Assembly: GCA_045628725.1 (NCBI GenBank)
Contig: JAZQPT010000037.1
Coordinates: 1 to 52,708 of the forward strand
Reading direction: 5' to 3'
Origin: JACQGD01 sp045628725
GTDB lineage: Bacteria; Patescibacteriota; Saccharimonadia; Saccharimonadales; Saccharimonadaceae
DNA length: 52,708 nucleotides
Shown: positions 42,480 to 50,292 of the stretch, in pieces
How positions within the stretch are numbered: position 1 is the stretch's first letter
Layout: each line of letters begins with the position of its first letter
Translations under genes and position numbers: made by a program
Notes under the pieces: generated by a model
Told to the model about the DNA's origin: nothing
Seen by the model: only the letters and a program-made list of their open reading frames with translations
Database searches by the model: none

Positions 42480-42508
42480 TTGACTTTTTAGCTTAAAAGT
42501 GATACAAT
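42480..42508 (+). promoter_or_regulatory. Promoter of the 799-aa gene
   Basis: TTGACT (42480-42485), 17-nt spacer, TACAAT (42503-42508) with a TGA extension. The predicted start near 42515 leaves a leader of about 272 nt. Confidence 0.8.
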
Positions 42509-42514
42509 GATGCT

Positions 42515-42786
42515 AACTGTTATGTTTGTCTTGGGAGGCACTCATAGCAGAGAGCATTGACAATCCATGTACATGTGCATGTTGCTGTCGATGAACGATA
42601 GAAGGCAGAAGCGTGCGTGCCATTGTTAATGGTACCCGTGCTTCTGTCTTTGATGCGTTCAAAGACAGTACACAGCAATTACTTCTCCATACCCCTCTAT
42701 GACGAGGCTCACTAGCGTGATGACTGTTCGTCACCCTGGTGAGCCTCGTCAACAGAACGAGGACACTATTCACCTTTGGAGGTGAA
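42515..42786 (+). promoter_or_regulatory. Highly structured 5' leader with sequestered Shine-Dalgarno site
   Basis: At least four stems follow one another. A: 42607-42645, an 18-pair stem with 3 wobbles and 1 mismatch and a 3-nt loop. B: 42644-42668, a 10-bp perfect stem with loop TGCGT. C: 42701-42750, a 12-bp perfect outer stem plus a 7-pair inner stem. D: 42769-42786, TTCACCT-TTGG-AGGTGAA, which buries the GGAGGTGA ribosome-binding site and ends at the base before the ATG. A and B share two bases, so they may compete. A further ATTGACA/TGTCGAT pairing encloses 42570-42600. No known riboswitch class was recognised. Confidence 0.75.
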
Positions 42787-45186
42787 ATGAGTCACGACTC
42801 TTACACTCCGTCACTGGAGGATAAGATCTACGGGATCAGGAACGACCACCCGCGCAACATGCCGCTTCGGGAGTTCCTGATCTGGAAAGCTCGTCGCGAT
42901 CATGCAGCAGATCCTTCCCGGAAAACACTTCGGGAAAGGGCGACCTCCGTGATGAAGGCGGTCCTCTGGGCCATCCTCATCATCGGACCCATCGCCCTCC
43001 TGACCAACATCCCCGCACTGCGTGGGATGCAGGGATTCCTTCTGTACCTGCCCCTTTTGGTGTTTGGTCTTTGGACCATCTCCAGGTCGCGCCGAAGTGA
43101 GCCCGACGATCCAGTACTGAATACGGACCCTGCGCCGGCATCGAACGATGTGAGCCCCGACCCCGGTCGGCCTCGTATTAACACGACAAGGCGCACACCG
43201 CGCAGTACAGCCAGCAGCAACCCGCTGCCGGCTTCCTCATCCAGAGGGTCGGGTTCACCCCCGCCCTTCGATCCTCCCGAAAGGAGCGGAGTCATGAACG
43301 GACTCAGCGAAATCCGCGGGAAGTTCGTGATCGGAATCGTCGCAATCGTTGCGACGGTGATCACGTTTTTCCTCTGTTACTTTGCTTTCCAGTTCGACGC
43401 AGCGCCGAGCATCCTGCTCGCAGCGGGCGTCCTGCTGCTGACCATCGGCTTGCCGATTGCATGGCAGTTGTGGAAAAGCACCGACGACACCGAAGACGAC
43501 ACCGTCGTCATCCCGCCGAAGAGGAAGGCCACGTCCAAGACGCGGTTCGGAATCGTTGCCGGAGTAGGCGCGATCGCCTTGATCCTCGCATTGATCGGTC
43601 TTACTGTCACGACACAGTCGCCCCTGGGTGACACTGCCGCGGCAGCCTCGACCGGTTCAAGCGAGATCACTCAGTTGCAGCAGCAGGTCGCAGACCTGCA
43701 GAAGCAGCTGGAAGAGGCAAACGCACCCGCTCCTCAGACGGCACAGCCGGTCAGCAGCACTTCGGTGTCGCTCACCAGCAACGACAAGGTCGTCGAAAGC
43801 GCCCTCGAGGCGCAGGGCATCCACCCGAATACGTTGCGGTTCGGCAACGCTGTCGACATCAACTGGGCGAAGACCGTCGATGCCGGAGGTACCACCTTCG
43901 GTGAAGCGATCTACACCCCGAATGATGTTGTCACGTTCCTCAAGTCCGGTACCCCGGAAGCCACGGCCGCCCTCGCATCACTGCGGGAAAGCACCAACGC
44001 AACCGACGCCGACCTGATGAATCCGAAGAACTGGACCAACGTCCAGTTCACCACGCCGATTCAGTGGAACGGTAACACGTTCTACGGAAACGGTGCCGCA
44101 ACCGACGGTGGCAGCAAGGTAGATCCGGCCGGCTCTGTCGGCCTGTACTACACGGGTCCGCAGACTCTGGAAAAGGTAGTTGACGGTAAACTTTCCGCCA
44201 ACCACCTCTACGGGTTCCGTGGCGCTTGCGCCAACCCGCAGCTTGCTGCTCCGACGCCTCCTGTCACGGTGTACTACGCGCCGCCCCAGGGCAACGGCCA
44301 TTACACGCCGCCCGCCCCGGAACAGCCGCAGCCGCCGCTTCCGCCGCAGCCTCCTGTCGAGGACTGCACGACGAATCCCGAGATGCCCGAGTGCCAGCCT
44401 CCTGTCGAGGATTGCACGACGAATCCCGACAAGGAAGAGTGCCAGCCGCCCGTGGAAGACTGCACCACTCATCCCGACAAGGAAGAGTGCCAGGAACCGG
44501 TCAAGTGCGAGGGTGTTGCAGAAGGCGACTTCTGCGGTACCCCGGATACCGGTGGTGAACAGCAGGATCCCCAGGACAATGACCCCGGTCATGTCGCTCC
44601 GACCCCGGGCTACGAGGAAGGCTCTGCCGAGGACATCCTCGACGAGCAGCCTCATTGCACCACTGATTGTGGTACCGACCCCACCGACCACGGAACCGTC
44701 GTCGACGATTCCAAGGAAGGCGGCAAGGCACCCGGAGGCGTGGCTGAAGAGCCCACCACCGACAACGATCAGCCGGCTCAGGACAATCCTGACTACACCG
44801 CTCCTCCGACGACCAACCCCGATCTGGGGACGGCCGACCCGGAGGACAGCTCGACCGGTCACGACACTGTCGGTAACGACAATGCCGACTGGGACAGCGG
44901 ATTCACCCTGCCGGGCATCGACAACGGAAGCAATTCCGCTGCCGACGACGCGCCCATGACCGAGTCCGCCGCACCCGCAGCAGACTCCAGCTCGTACTCG
45001 TCCACCTACGATGACACCTCGTACGACACCGACAACTCGGTGTCCGGAGCCGATTCGCACGGCAGCCAGTCCGGCAACACCTCCTACGATGACAACACCG
45101 CCTCGTTCGACGCCGATTCGCTCGGCAGCCTGTCCTCGTCCACCATCACCGATGCGCCTGTCGACGCCCTCGCGGGCGTCAGCTGA
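42787..45186 (+). CDS. GC-rich membrane protein with Cys repeats (799 aa)
   Basis: No family recognised. An N-terminal cytoplasmic segment leads to two TM helices (about 55-100), a Pro/Ser/Arg-rich linker, two more TM helices (about 180-230), a fifth (about 253-275) and a short coiled coil (EITQLQQQVADLQKQLEEA). A folded domain of roughly 170 residues follows, then a Pro-rich stretch, three tandem 16-residue Cys repeats and an acidic Asp/Ser/Thr-rich tail. There is no LPXTG motif. ATG at 42787 is set by GGAGGTGA just upstream. GC is about 60% or more, clearly above its neighbours. A second start with AAGGAG lies at 43294. Confidence 0.8.
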   Translation: MSHDSYTPSLEDKIYGIRNDHPRNMPLREFLIWKARRDHAADPSRKTLRERATSVMKAVLWAILIIGPIALLTNIPALRGMQGFLLYLPLLVFGLWTISRSRRSEPDDPVLNTDPAPASNDVSPDPGRPRINTTRRTPRSTASSNPLPASSSRGSGSPPPFDPPERSGVMNGLSEIRGKFVIGIVAIVATVITFFLCYFAFQFDAAPSILLAAGVLLLTIGLPIAWQLWKSTDDTEDDTVVIPPKRKATSKTRFGIVAGVGAIALILALIGLTVTTQSPLGDTAAAASTGSSEITQLQQQVADLQKQLEEANAPAPQTAQPVSSTSVSLTSNDKVVESALEAQGIHPNTLRFGNAVDINWAKTVDAGGTTFGEAIYTPNDVVTFLKSGTPEATAALASLRESTNATDADLMNPKNWTNVQFTTPIQWNGNTFYGNGAATDGGSKVDPAGSVGLYYTGPQTLEKVVDGKLSANHLYGFRGACANPQLAAPTPPVTVYYAPPQGNGHYTPPAPEQPQPPLPPQPPVEDCTTNPEMPECQPPVEDCTTNPDKEECQPPVEDCTTHPDKEECQEPVKCEGVAEGDFCGTPDTGGEQQDPQDNDPGHVAPTPGYEEGSAEDILDEQPHCTTDCGTDPTDHGTVVDDSKEGGKAPGGVAEEPTTDNDQPAQDNPDYTAPPTTNPDLGTADPEDSSTGHDTVGNDNADWDSGFTLPGIDNGSNSAADDAPMTESAAPAADSSSYSSTYDDTSYDTDNSVSGADSHGSQSGNTSYDDNTASFDADSLGSLSSSTITDAPVDALAGVS
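44350..44493 (+). repeat. Three tandem 48-bp repeats encoding PPVEDCTTNPDKEECQ-type units
   Basis: Units 44350-44397, 44398-44445 and 44446-44493 each encode 16 residues with two Cys spaced nine apart. The two later units differ mainly at third codon positions, as expected for an older duplication under protein-level selection. A degenerate fourth start (EPVKCEG) follows. Confidence 0.9.
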
Positions 45187-45205
45187 CGACTGACGACGAC
45201 ACACC

Positions 45206-45252
45206 GAGCTCTCTGATCCTCATTTAGAGGGCTCAACACACTGGGGAGTGTG
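45206..45252 (+). terminator. Pair of hairpins after the 799-aa gene
   Basis: A 9-pair stem (45206-45234) is followed by CACACT-GGGG-AGTGTG (45237-45252). Neither has a U-run. The remainder of the gap to 45458 holds another folded stretch (CGCAGG 45275 with CCTGCG 45324, enclosing GAGGG/CCCTC) and a TTGACA-like element at 45360, but no clear -10, so the promoter of the next gene is unresolved. Confidence 0.45.
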
Positions 45253-45458
45253 AGAAGTACGCTGATCTAAGCGGCGCAGGTAGTATCTATGTTGAGGGTT
45301 TACCCTCCATTGATTACGCCTGCGTCACGATTTACCTTACAAGATGCATATATACATGGATTGACAGTGCGCCACCCGTCTAAACGAGGTGGGGTTAACA
45401 ATACGAACAGCCAAAAAAGAGCACCATCGTAATAAATATAATTACAAAGGAGAGACTT

Positions 45459-46811
45459 ATGAAGGTAAGCGTATCAACGTTTTCCCGACATTTCGTCATG
45501 GGTATTAGCGCACTTGCAATCACAGCCTCAGGAGTATTCGTACCCCTTAGTGCAGTACAGGCCGCTAATGATTCCGTGGCTATCGAAGGAGACGTCAAAG
45601 TAGCCAATGTTACCGCAGGTGACACCGGCTACAAAACAAGTGTCAACGCTAAAGTTGACGAAGTCGTCAAAGTACAAGTATGGTACCACAACAAAGAAGA
45701 TGCCAATTCTGGCAAAGTAGCAAAGAACCTACGCGTAGGCGTAGCGATCCCTACAACCGCTGGCAAAAGCCAGACAATCAACGGCAAAATCAGTGCCGAT
45801 AACAGCAATACTGTTAGTAAAAACGCCACTGTTAACCTAAGTGTTAACGAAGCATCACTAGAATACATTCCAGGTAGCGCAAAATGGCGCCACAATACTG
45901 GTGCCGAGCAAGGCAAAGCCGAGTGTATCACCGGCAACGACCCTAAGGGCGCACCGGCAAGCTGCTACACTGACACAACTATTAGCGACGATGTTGCTAA
46001 GGGTGGTGCCGGTGTCGTTCTTGAAAATGCAAAACCTTGTTTTGCCTACGAGGCAACAGTCACTGTACTGATGCGCGTCAAAGCAAGCGCAGTCAAAGTA
46101 AACAAATATGTCAGTAAACACGATGGTGACAGTAACGCAAAGAACAACAACTGGCAAGTAACAAACACCGCTAACGCCGGTGACAAAATGGATTACATGA
46201 TCCGTTTTGAGAACAAGGGTAATACTACCCTGAATAAGGTAACTGTTGGTGACAACCTTCCTGATTACATGAAGTATGTTCCGGGTTCTACCTACATCTA
46301 CAACGCCAACCATCCAAACGGCACGCCGGCAAACACCGACAACGTATGGAAAGGTGGCATCAACGTAGGTAACTACGCGCCTGGTACCGAAGGTATCGTT
46401 GTGTTTACTGTACAGCTAGATCAGAAGAACCAATTTGCTAAGTGTGGCAACTACGTACTGACTAACGTCGGTGTCGTTCGCCCAGAAGGCATGAACGAAG
46501 TGTACAACACTGCAAAGACCACTGTTAATATCCCATGCCAGACAACCCCTGGTAACATTAACGTCTGTGATCTGACTACAAAGAAAGTCGTTTCTATCAA
46601 AGAGAGCGAATTCGACAGCAGCAAGTACACTAAGGACCTCAGCAAGTGTTCAACAACTGTAACTCCTGTTACATCAACGACCGCCCCTACTGAGCTTCCA
46701 CAGACCGGTATCAACGCAACCTTTGCCGCATTTGCCGGCCTTGGTCTGTTGACCGCTGGTCTTGGTTACGCTGCAACCAGCAGCCGCATCCGCAAGATGT
46801 TTATTGGCTAA
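45459..46811 (+). CDS. LPQTG-anchored surface protein with DUF11-like domains (450 aa)
   Basis: The 450-aa precursor has a Sec signal peptide (about residues 1-35, ending AVQA), two related beta-sandwich regions and a C-terminal sorting signal: LPQTG (about residue 412), a hydrophobic stretch and a basic tail (SSRIRKMFIG). The second region (DKMDYMIRFENKGNTTLNKV, then VGDNLPDYMKYVPGS) is DUF11-like, as in many Gram-positive surface proteins. AAAGGAGAG precedes the ATG. The sortase at 36582-37241 is the probable anchoring enzyme. A strong terminator follows. Codon use favours A/T more than the previous gene. Confidence 0.9.
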   Translation: MKVSVSTFSRHFVMGISALAITASGVFVPLSAVQAANDSVAIEGDVKVANVTAGDTGYKTSVNAKVDEVVKVQVWYHNKEDANSGKVAKNLRVGVAIPTTAGKSQTINGKISADNSNTVSKNATVNLSVNEASLEYIPGSAKWRHNTGAEQGKAECITGNDPKGAPASCYTDTTISDDVAKGGAGVVLENAKPCFAYEATVTVLMRVKASAVKVNKYVSKHDGDSNAKNNNWQVTNTANAGDKMDYMIRFENKGNTTLNKVTVGDNLPDYMKYVPGSTYIYNANHPNGTPANTDNVWKGGINVGNYAPGTEGIVVFTVQLDQKNQFAKCGNYVLTNVGVVRPEGMNEVYNTAKTTVNIPCQTTPGNINVCDLTTKKVVSIKESEFDSSKYTKDLSKCSTTVTPVTSTTAPTELPQTGINATFAAFAGLGLLTAGLGYAATSSRIRKMFIG

Positions 46812-46859
46812 ACGAGTCTGACCGCTCCAATATTCTGAAGCGTCTCAGCCTCAGACCCT

Positions 46860-46889
46860 AAATAACCCCTGTTCCCACAGGGGTTATTT
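46860..46889 (+). terminator. Intrinsic terminator of the LPQTG protein gene
   Basis: A 13-bp perfect stem (AAATAACCCCTGT/ACAGGGGTTATTT, loop TCCC) with a T-run. Its last bases adjoin the extended -10 box of the next gene. Confidence 0.9.
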
Positions 46890-46898
46890 TGATATACT
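46890..46898 (+). promoter_or_regulatory. Extended -10 promoter of the 73-aa gene (leaderless)
   Basis: TGATATACT (46890-46898) lies 9 nt before the ATG at 46908. Confidence 0.6.
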
Positions 46899-46907
46899 AG
46901 TGATAAT

Positions 46908-47129
46908 ATGGCAAAGCAGAAAAAGAAACGCGACAAAGTATACAAAGGCTCGGGTGCAGCTGTTGTTCGCCCTAGCGTAACCCGTGTCAATGCAGTGAAA
47001 CGTAACCGTGTCCATCAATGGTGGGTCGACAACAAGCGTATCGCAAAACCAGCGCTTATTGCGGCCGGGGTCGTCCTCATTGTTATCGTCCTAATCTTTG
47101 AGGTTATCCGACTGGCTAACGGCCTTTAG
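46908..47129 (+). CDS. Small basic single-TM protein (73 aa)
   Basis: The N-terminal 45 residues are strongly basic (MAKQKKKRDKVYKGS, then RVNAVKRNRVHQWWVDNKR), followed by one TM helix (about 46-68) and a very short outside tail. This is a cytoplasmic-facing, possibly nucleic-acid- or membrane-binding protein. No family recognised. Its own -10 box and the clear separation from the upstream terminator support it. Its last 39 nt overlap the 3' end of the histidine kinase gene on the other strand, so the transcripts are convergent and complementary there. Confidence 0.75.
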   Translation: MAKQKKKRDKVYKGSGAAVVRPSVTRVNAVKRNRVHQWWVDNKRIAKPALIAAGVVLIVIVLIFEVIRLANGL

Positions 47130-49286
47130 TGCTGTAATCGGCAGACGGAAACCAAACGTACTGCCTCGTCCCTCTTCTGAACTAAAGATCATTTTGCCGC
47201 CATGAGCGGTAATGACTTTGCGCGCCAGATACAGGCCTACGCCCGTGCCGTCAGGTCGCTGCTGACGAGCATTTTTAGCGCGGAAGAACTTATGGAACAA
47301 CATCGCCTGCTCCTCGACAGGAACGCCAATGCCGGTATCAATCACCCGGAAAGCAACCTCGTCACCCTCGCGGTCTAGGGTAATCTTTATTGTACTGTTT
47401 GCCCGCGAATAATAGATCGCATTATCAACAAAGTTCATTATGACCTGGCGGACTTTTGCTTCGTCAATCTGTAAAACGAGCTCTGTTTCTTTTGTCAGGT
47501 AGTCTAGTTTCATATCGTGGGATTTAGCAATCATATCGAGTGAATCAACCTCGCCCCGCACGACGCTCACCAGATCAACCGGATTCTTATCAATAATGAA
47601 CTTGCCTGTTTGCAGGCGCGAGACATTCAGGAAATCTGCAATCAGCCGAACCATTCGCTCACTACTGTTAAACGCTTCATTTAATACGGCCTTTTGCTGG
47701 GGTGTAATTTTGCCCATGTCTTCCTCGAGCACCATACTCAGATAGCCCTTGATGCTTGTCAGCGGCGTACGCAGCTGGTGCGATGCCATACTCATGAATT
47801 CATCCTTAACCTCATCCAGGTGGCGCAGCTGCGCATTTGACGAACGAAGTTCTTTCGTTGCCACATCAATACGTTGCTGCAAAGTAGCATTGATCTCCTT
47901 GATCTCATGCAGTGACAAGGCATTCTGAATCGCGATCACCAGCTCGTTGGAAATCGTACTTAGCACCTTTAAATCACGCTTTGTATAGCTTCCACTGAGA
48001 TGTTCACCCAGGAACAAATAACCGACTAGACTACTGTTATTTCTTAACGGCATCACTAACGAAATACGGTACGACGCCAATAGCCTTCGGATATTTGAAT
48101 CATGTGGTAGCTGTTCAGTCAAAAATATTCCGGCGTTGTTCTTCTCGACATATGCATCAAGAGTATGTGCGTCAAACATCGGGACGCGCGAGTGACGATC
48201 CGTGCCGGCGGACATGTGATGCGGGGTGTTGTTATAGTAGTAGAGCAGAAAGAACGCTTGTTCAGTCTTGAAGGTAGCGGCAATCTCTTTCGAGGCCCTT
48301 TCTAGCAGACCCCTAATATCGGTCGTAGACATCAAAAGGCTACTTAATTTTGCAAAGAAATCCTCGCTTCGATATTTTTCTCTGTAGAACAAGTCGTTTG
48401 TCTTCTTGTCAAAAAACTTCTTTATCGGCTGAAAGATCAGCGTAAGTGTCAGGGCAAGTACTACATTAATAGGGCTGATACTGACGGCCTCTGTTGTGCG
48501 ACGCTCGAAGATAATCACAGACACGAAATACGCCAAGCCATAGTAAACAAGCGACAAGGTCACAAGCACGCAGATATACGCCATACTTCGAACCACAACA
48601 AACCGTATATCGAAGAGCTTATGACGTATAACCGAGTAATACAACCCCGCCACCAATAGCAATAATGGCGAAACACCGAACTCTGTAAAGGCAAAGAGCC
48701 CTGTAACTGACGGGATGATAAATGAAAGCGTGACGACCAGCGGAAGGGAAACCGCAAGGGCCACACCAATCACCTGCAGTTGATTGTGCGCAATACCTGT
48801 CGTCTGCCTCAGGCCCTTGTCGATTACAAAAAAGGCGCTGGCTATCATAAACAACAATGCCGCACCGTATAATGGAAGCAGCGGTCCAAACTCCACGGCG
48901 TATACACTACCTTGTGGCTCAACACCAGCCCCGACAAGTGGCGTTGCCGAAAGTACGGCAATAGTAATCAGAACCGGCAATAATCTTCGGAAAAAGCTCA
49001 TTATCCTTTTGTTGCCAGATAGATGCGACACGAAGAGCAGCATAACAATCATTGCCCCGAAGCTGCACGAGAAGACGAGATAATTCGCAGATACCGCCAA
49101 CTCTGGAGACGAAGAGATGTCATTGCCTACGTGATTTGCAGGTATCCAAATTGCCACAAGCATAGAGAACAGCGCAAAGAGCCGGTTCTTTTTTTGCTTA
49201 TGACCACTACGAAGAAGTGCCAAAGAGGACAAGATTACCAAGCCGATAACGATACCCGTATCGATCACTGTATAAGGGTTCAGCAT
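47091..49286 (-). CDS. Membrane sensor histidine kinase (TM array-GAF-HisKA-HATPase)
   Basis: The 731-aa kinase has about eight N-terminal TM helices (residues 1 to about 290, resembling 7TM-type sensor regions), a GAF-like domain (about 310-465), a coiled coil and the kinase core. The H box is ASHQLRTPLTSIKG with His near residue 503; N box is NFVDNAIYYS, G1 DTGIGVP, and G2 GTGVGLYLARKV. No receiver domain is fused. It follows the ThiF-like gene by 58 nt with its own TATAAT box 8 nt before the ATG. The receiver protein at 51159-51530 is the natural partner candidate. Confidence 0.93.
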   Translation of the reverse strand: MLNPYTVIDTGIVIGLVILSSLALLRSGHKQKKNRLFALFSMLVAIWIPANHVGNDISSSPELAVSANYLVFSCSFGAMIVMLLFVSHLSGNKRIMSFFRRLLPVLITIAVLSATPLVGAGVEPQGSVYAVEFGPLLPLYGAALLFMIASAFFVIDKGLRQTTGIAHNQLQVIGVALAVSLPLVVTLSFIIPSVTGLFAFTEFGVSPLLLLVAGLYYSVIRHKLFDIRFVVVRSMAYICVLVTLSLVYYGLAYFVSVIIFERRTTEAVSISPINVVLALTLTLIFQPIKKFFDKKTNDLFYREKYRSEDFFAKLSSLLMSTTDIRGLLERASKEIAATFKTEQAFFLLYYYNNTPHHMSAGTDRHSRVPMFDAHTLDAYVEKNNAGIFLTEQLPHDSNIRRLLASYRISLVMPLRNNSSLVGYLFLGEHLSGSYTKRDLKVLSTISNELVIAIQNALSLHEIKEINATLQQRIDVATKELRSSNAQLRHLDEVKDEFMSMASHQLRTPLTSIKGYLSMVLEEDMGKITPQQKAVLNEAFNSSERMVRLIADFLNVSRLQTGKFIIDKNPVDLVSVVRGEVDSLDMIAKSHDMKLDYLTKETELVLQIDEAKVRQVIMNFVDNAIYYSRANSTIKITLDREGDEVAFRVIDTGIGVPVEEQAMLFHKFFRAKNARQQRPDGTGVGLYLARKVITAHGGKMIFSSEEGRGSTFGFRLPITALKAVSQSDNLKD

Positions 49287-49294
49287 ACATTAGC

Positions 49295-49300
49295 ATTATA
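49295..49300 (-). promoter_or_regulatory. -10 box of the histidine kinase gene (leaderless)
   Basis: TATAAT (49300-49295) lies 8 nt before the ATG at 49286. Confidence 0.6.
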
Positions 49301-49344
49301 CCCCGTTTACAGGCAGGCACCTAGCAGAAAATAAGCAGGTTCTA

Positions 49345-50292
49345 CTATCGGCTATTTGCTCGACGGTCGCGATCTTCTTGGGTGTAGCTTGCCTGTGGAT
49401 TAATACCCAGGTATGAACGTGCCGCCATAGTAGTGGCGCCGATATAATAAGACGCACGCGGATGACGAATCTTACCACTTTTGCCAGTATACGCATCCAT
49501 GTAGCGAAATGTTTTCGCCCACGTTGGACTGAGACGGTTATTCTTTACACCAGAAGTCAAATGAAGGATTGCTTCCGATGACCCGATGCCGGCTGCCATA
49601 TCTACGCCCGTACCAACAGATGGAAGCGGAGCTCCCTCCTGAACCGCCTGGAGGGTTCGAAGGTCACCGTATTTTGGAATATATGGCAAGGCGCGAGTGA
49701 AATCGACTTTCATTTCGGCGACTTCATCTAATGGCGCACCTTCGGGAATACCCATCATTTTCTCAAACGTAAAGCGACCACCGGGATGGAAAGATGTTGC
49801 AACTCCAGCATGCGCAATGTTCATCACGAATAGATTCGGAATAGACTGTTTCACTGCTTGGCGAGCAATCATCGTACCAATATGCGGGTACGTAAGCTCT
49901 GATTCATCAAGCACCAAATCCGCACCTTGCATGAAATCTTCAAGATTATCTTCATTCACACCCTCGGTAAAGATAGTGACGTTCGGGTGCGAGGGCAGAT
50001 TTTCGGCCCATTGCTTAAAGACTTCTGCTTTATTGAGACCACAATTTCGCTCACCCGCAGCTATGACGCGGTTGGCATTTTCTCGCTCAAATACTTCTGG
50101 GTCCGCAACGCGCAGATTACCGACGCCGGCCATGGCGATTTTCATACCTAACTGAAATCCGTCGCCGCCCGCACCAGCGATAGAGACTGTCGAATTGGCA
50201 AGCGCCTCTTGCTCTGCCTCTGAATAGAAACCATAATTTCGAGCATACATCCGCCCCGCTGCATCAAAGTTGTTAACTGGCGATGCTTCCAT
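49345..50292 (-). CDS. ThiF/E1-like adenylating enzyme
   Basis: A 315-aa Rossmann-type protein of the E1/ThiF/MoeB superfamily. The nucleotide loop is SIAGAGGDGFQLG, followed by RVADPEVFERENANR (matching the E1 Asp...Asn...Arg pattern), a conserved Lys in GLNKAEVFKQW and the acidic GADLVLDESE. It lacks the CxxC zinc pairs and has only one Cys (about residue 84), far from the usual catalytic Cys, so it may adenylate its target without forming a thioester. It overlaps the acyltransferase gene by 20 nt. Its target is unknown; no ubiquitin-like protein gene is nearby. Confidence 0.88.
   Translation of the reverse strand: MEASPVNNFDAAGRMYARNYGFYSEAEQEALANSTVSIAGAGGDGFQLGMKIAMAGVGNLRVADPEVFERENANRVIAAGERNCGLNKAEVFKQWAENLPSHPNVTIFTEGVNEDNLEDFMQGADLVLDESELTYPHIGTMIARQAVKQSIPNLFVMNIAHAGVATSFHPGGRFTFEKMMGIPEGAPLDEVAEMKVDFTRALPYIPKYGDLRTLQAVQEGAPLPSVGTGVDMAAGIGSSEAILHLTSGVKNNRLSPTWAKTFRYMDAYTGKSGKIRHPRASYYIGATTMAARSYLGINPQASYTQEDRDRRANSR

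Noticed and set aside
44350..44493. CRISPR-like direct repeats
   Set aside because: The 48-bp units are adjacent, in frame and code for a protein repeat; there are no spacers.
44180..44959. A 259-codon plus-strand frame inside the 799-aa gene
   Set aside because: Arg/Pro/Thr-rich frame-shift shadow of the real coding frame, without start signals.
43978..45204. A 408-codon open frame antisense to the 799-aa gene
   Set aside because: It is a by-product of high GC and biased third positions on the other strand; the Val/Arg/Gly-rich product has no domain and no ribosome-binding site.
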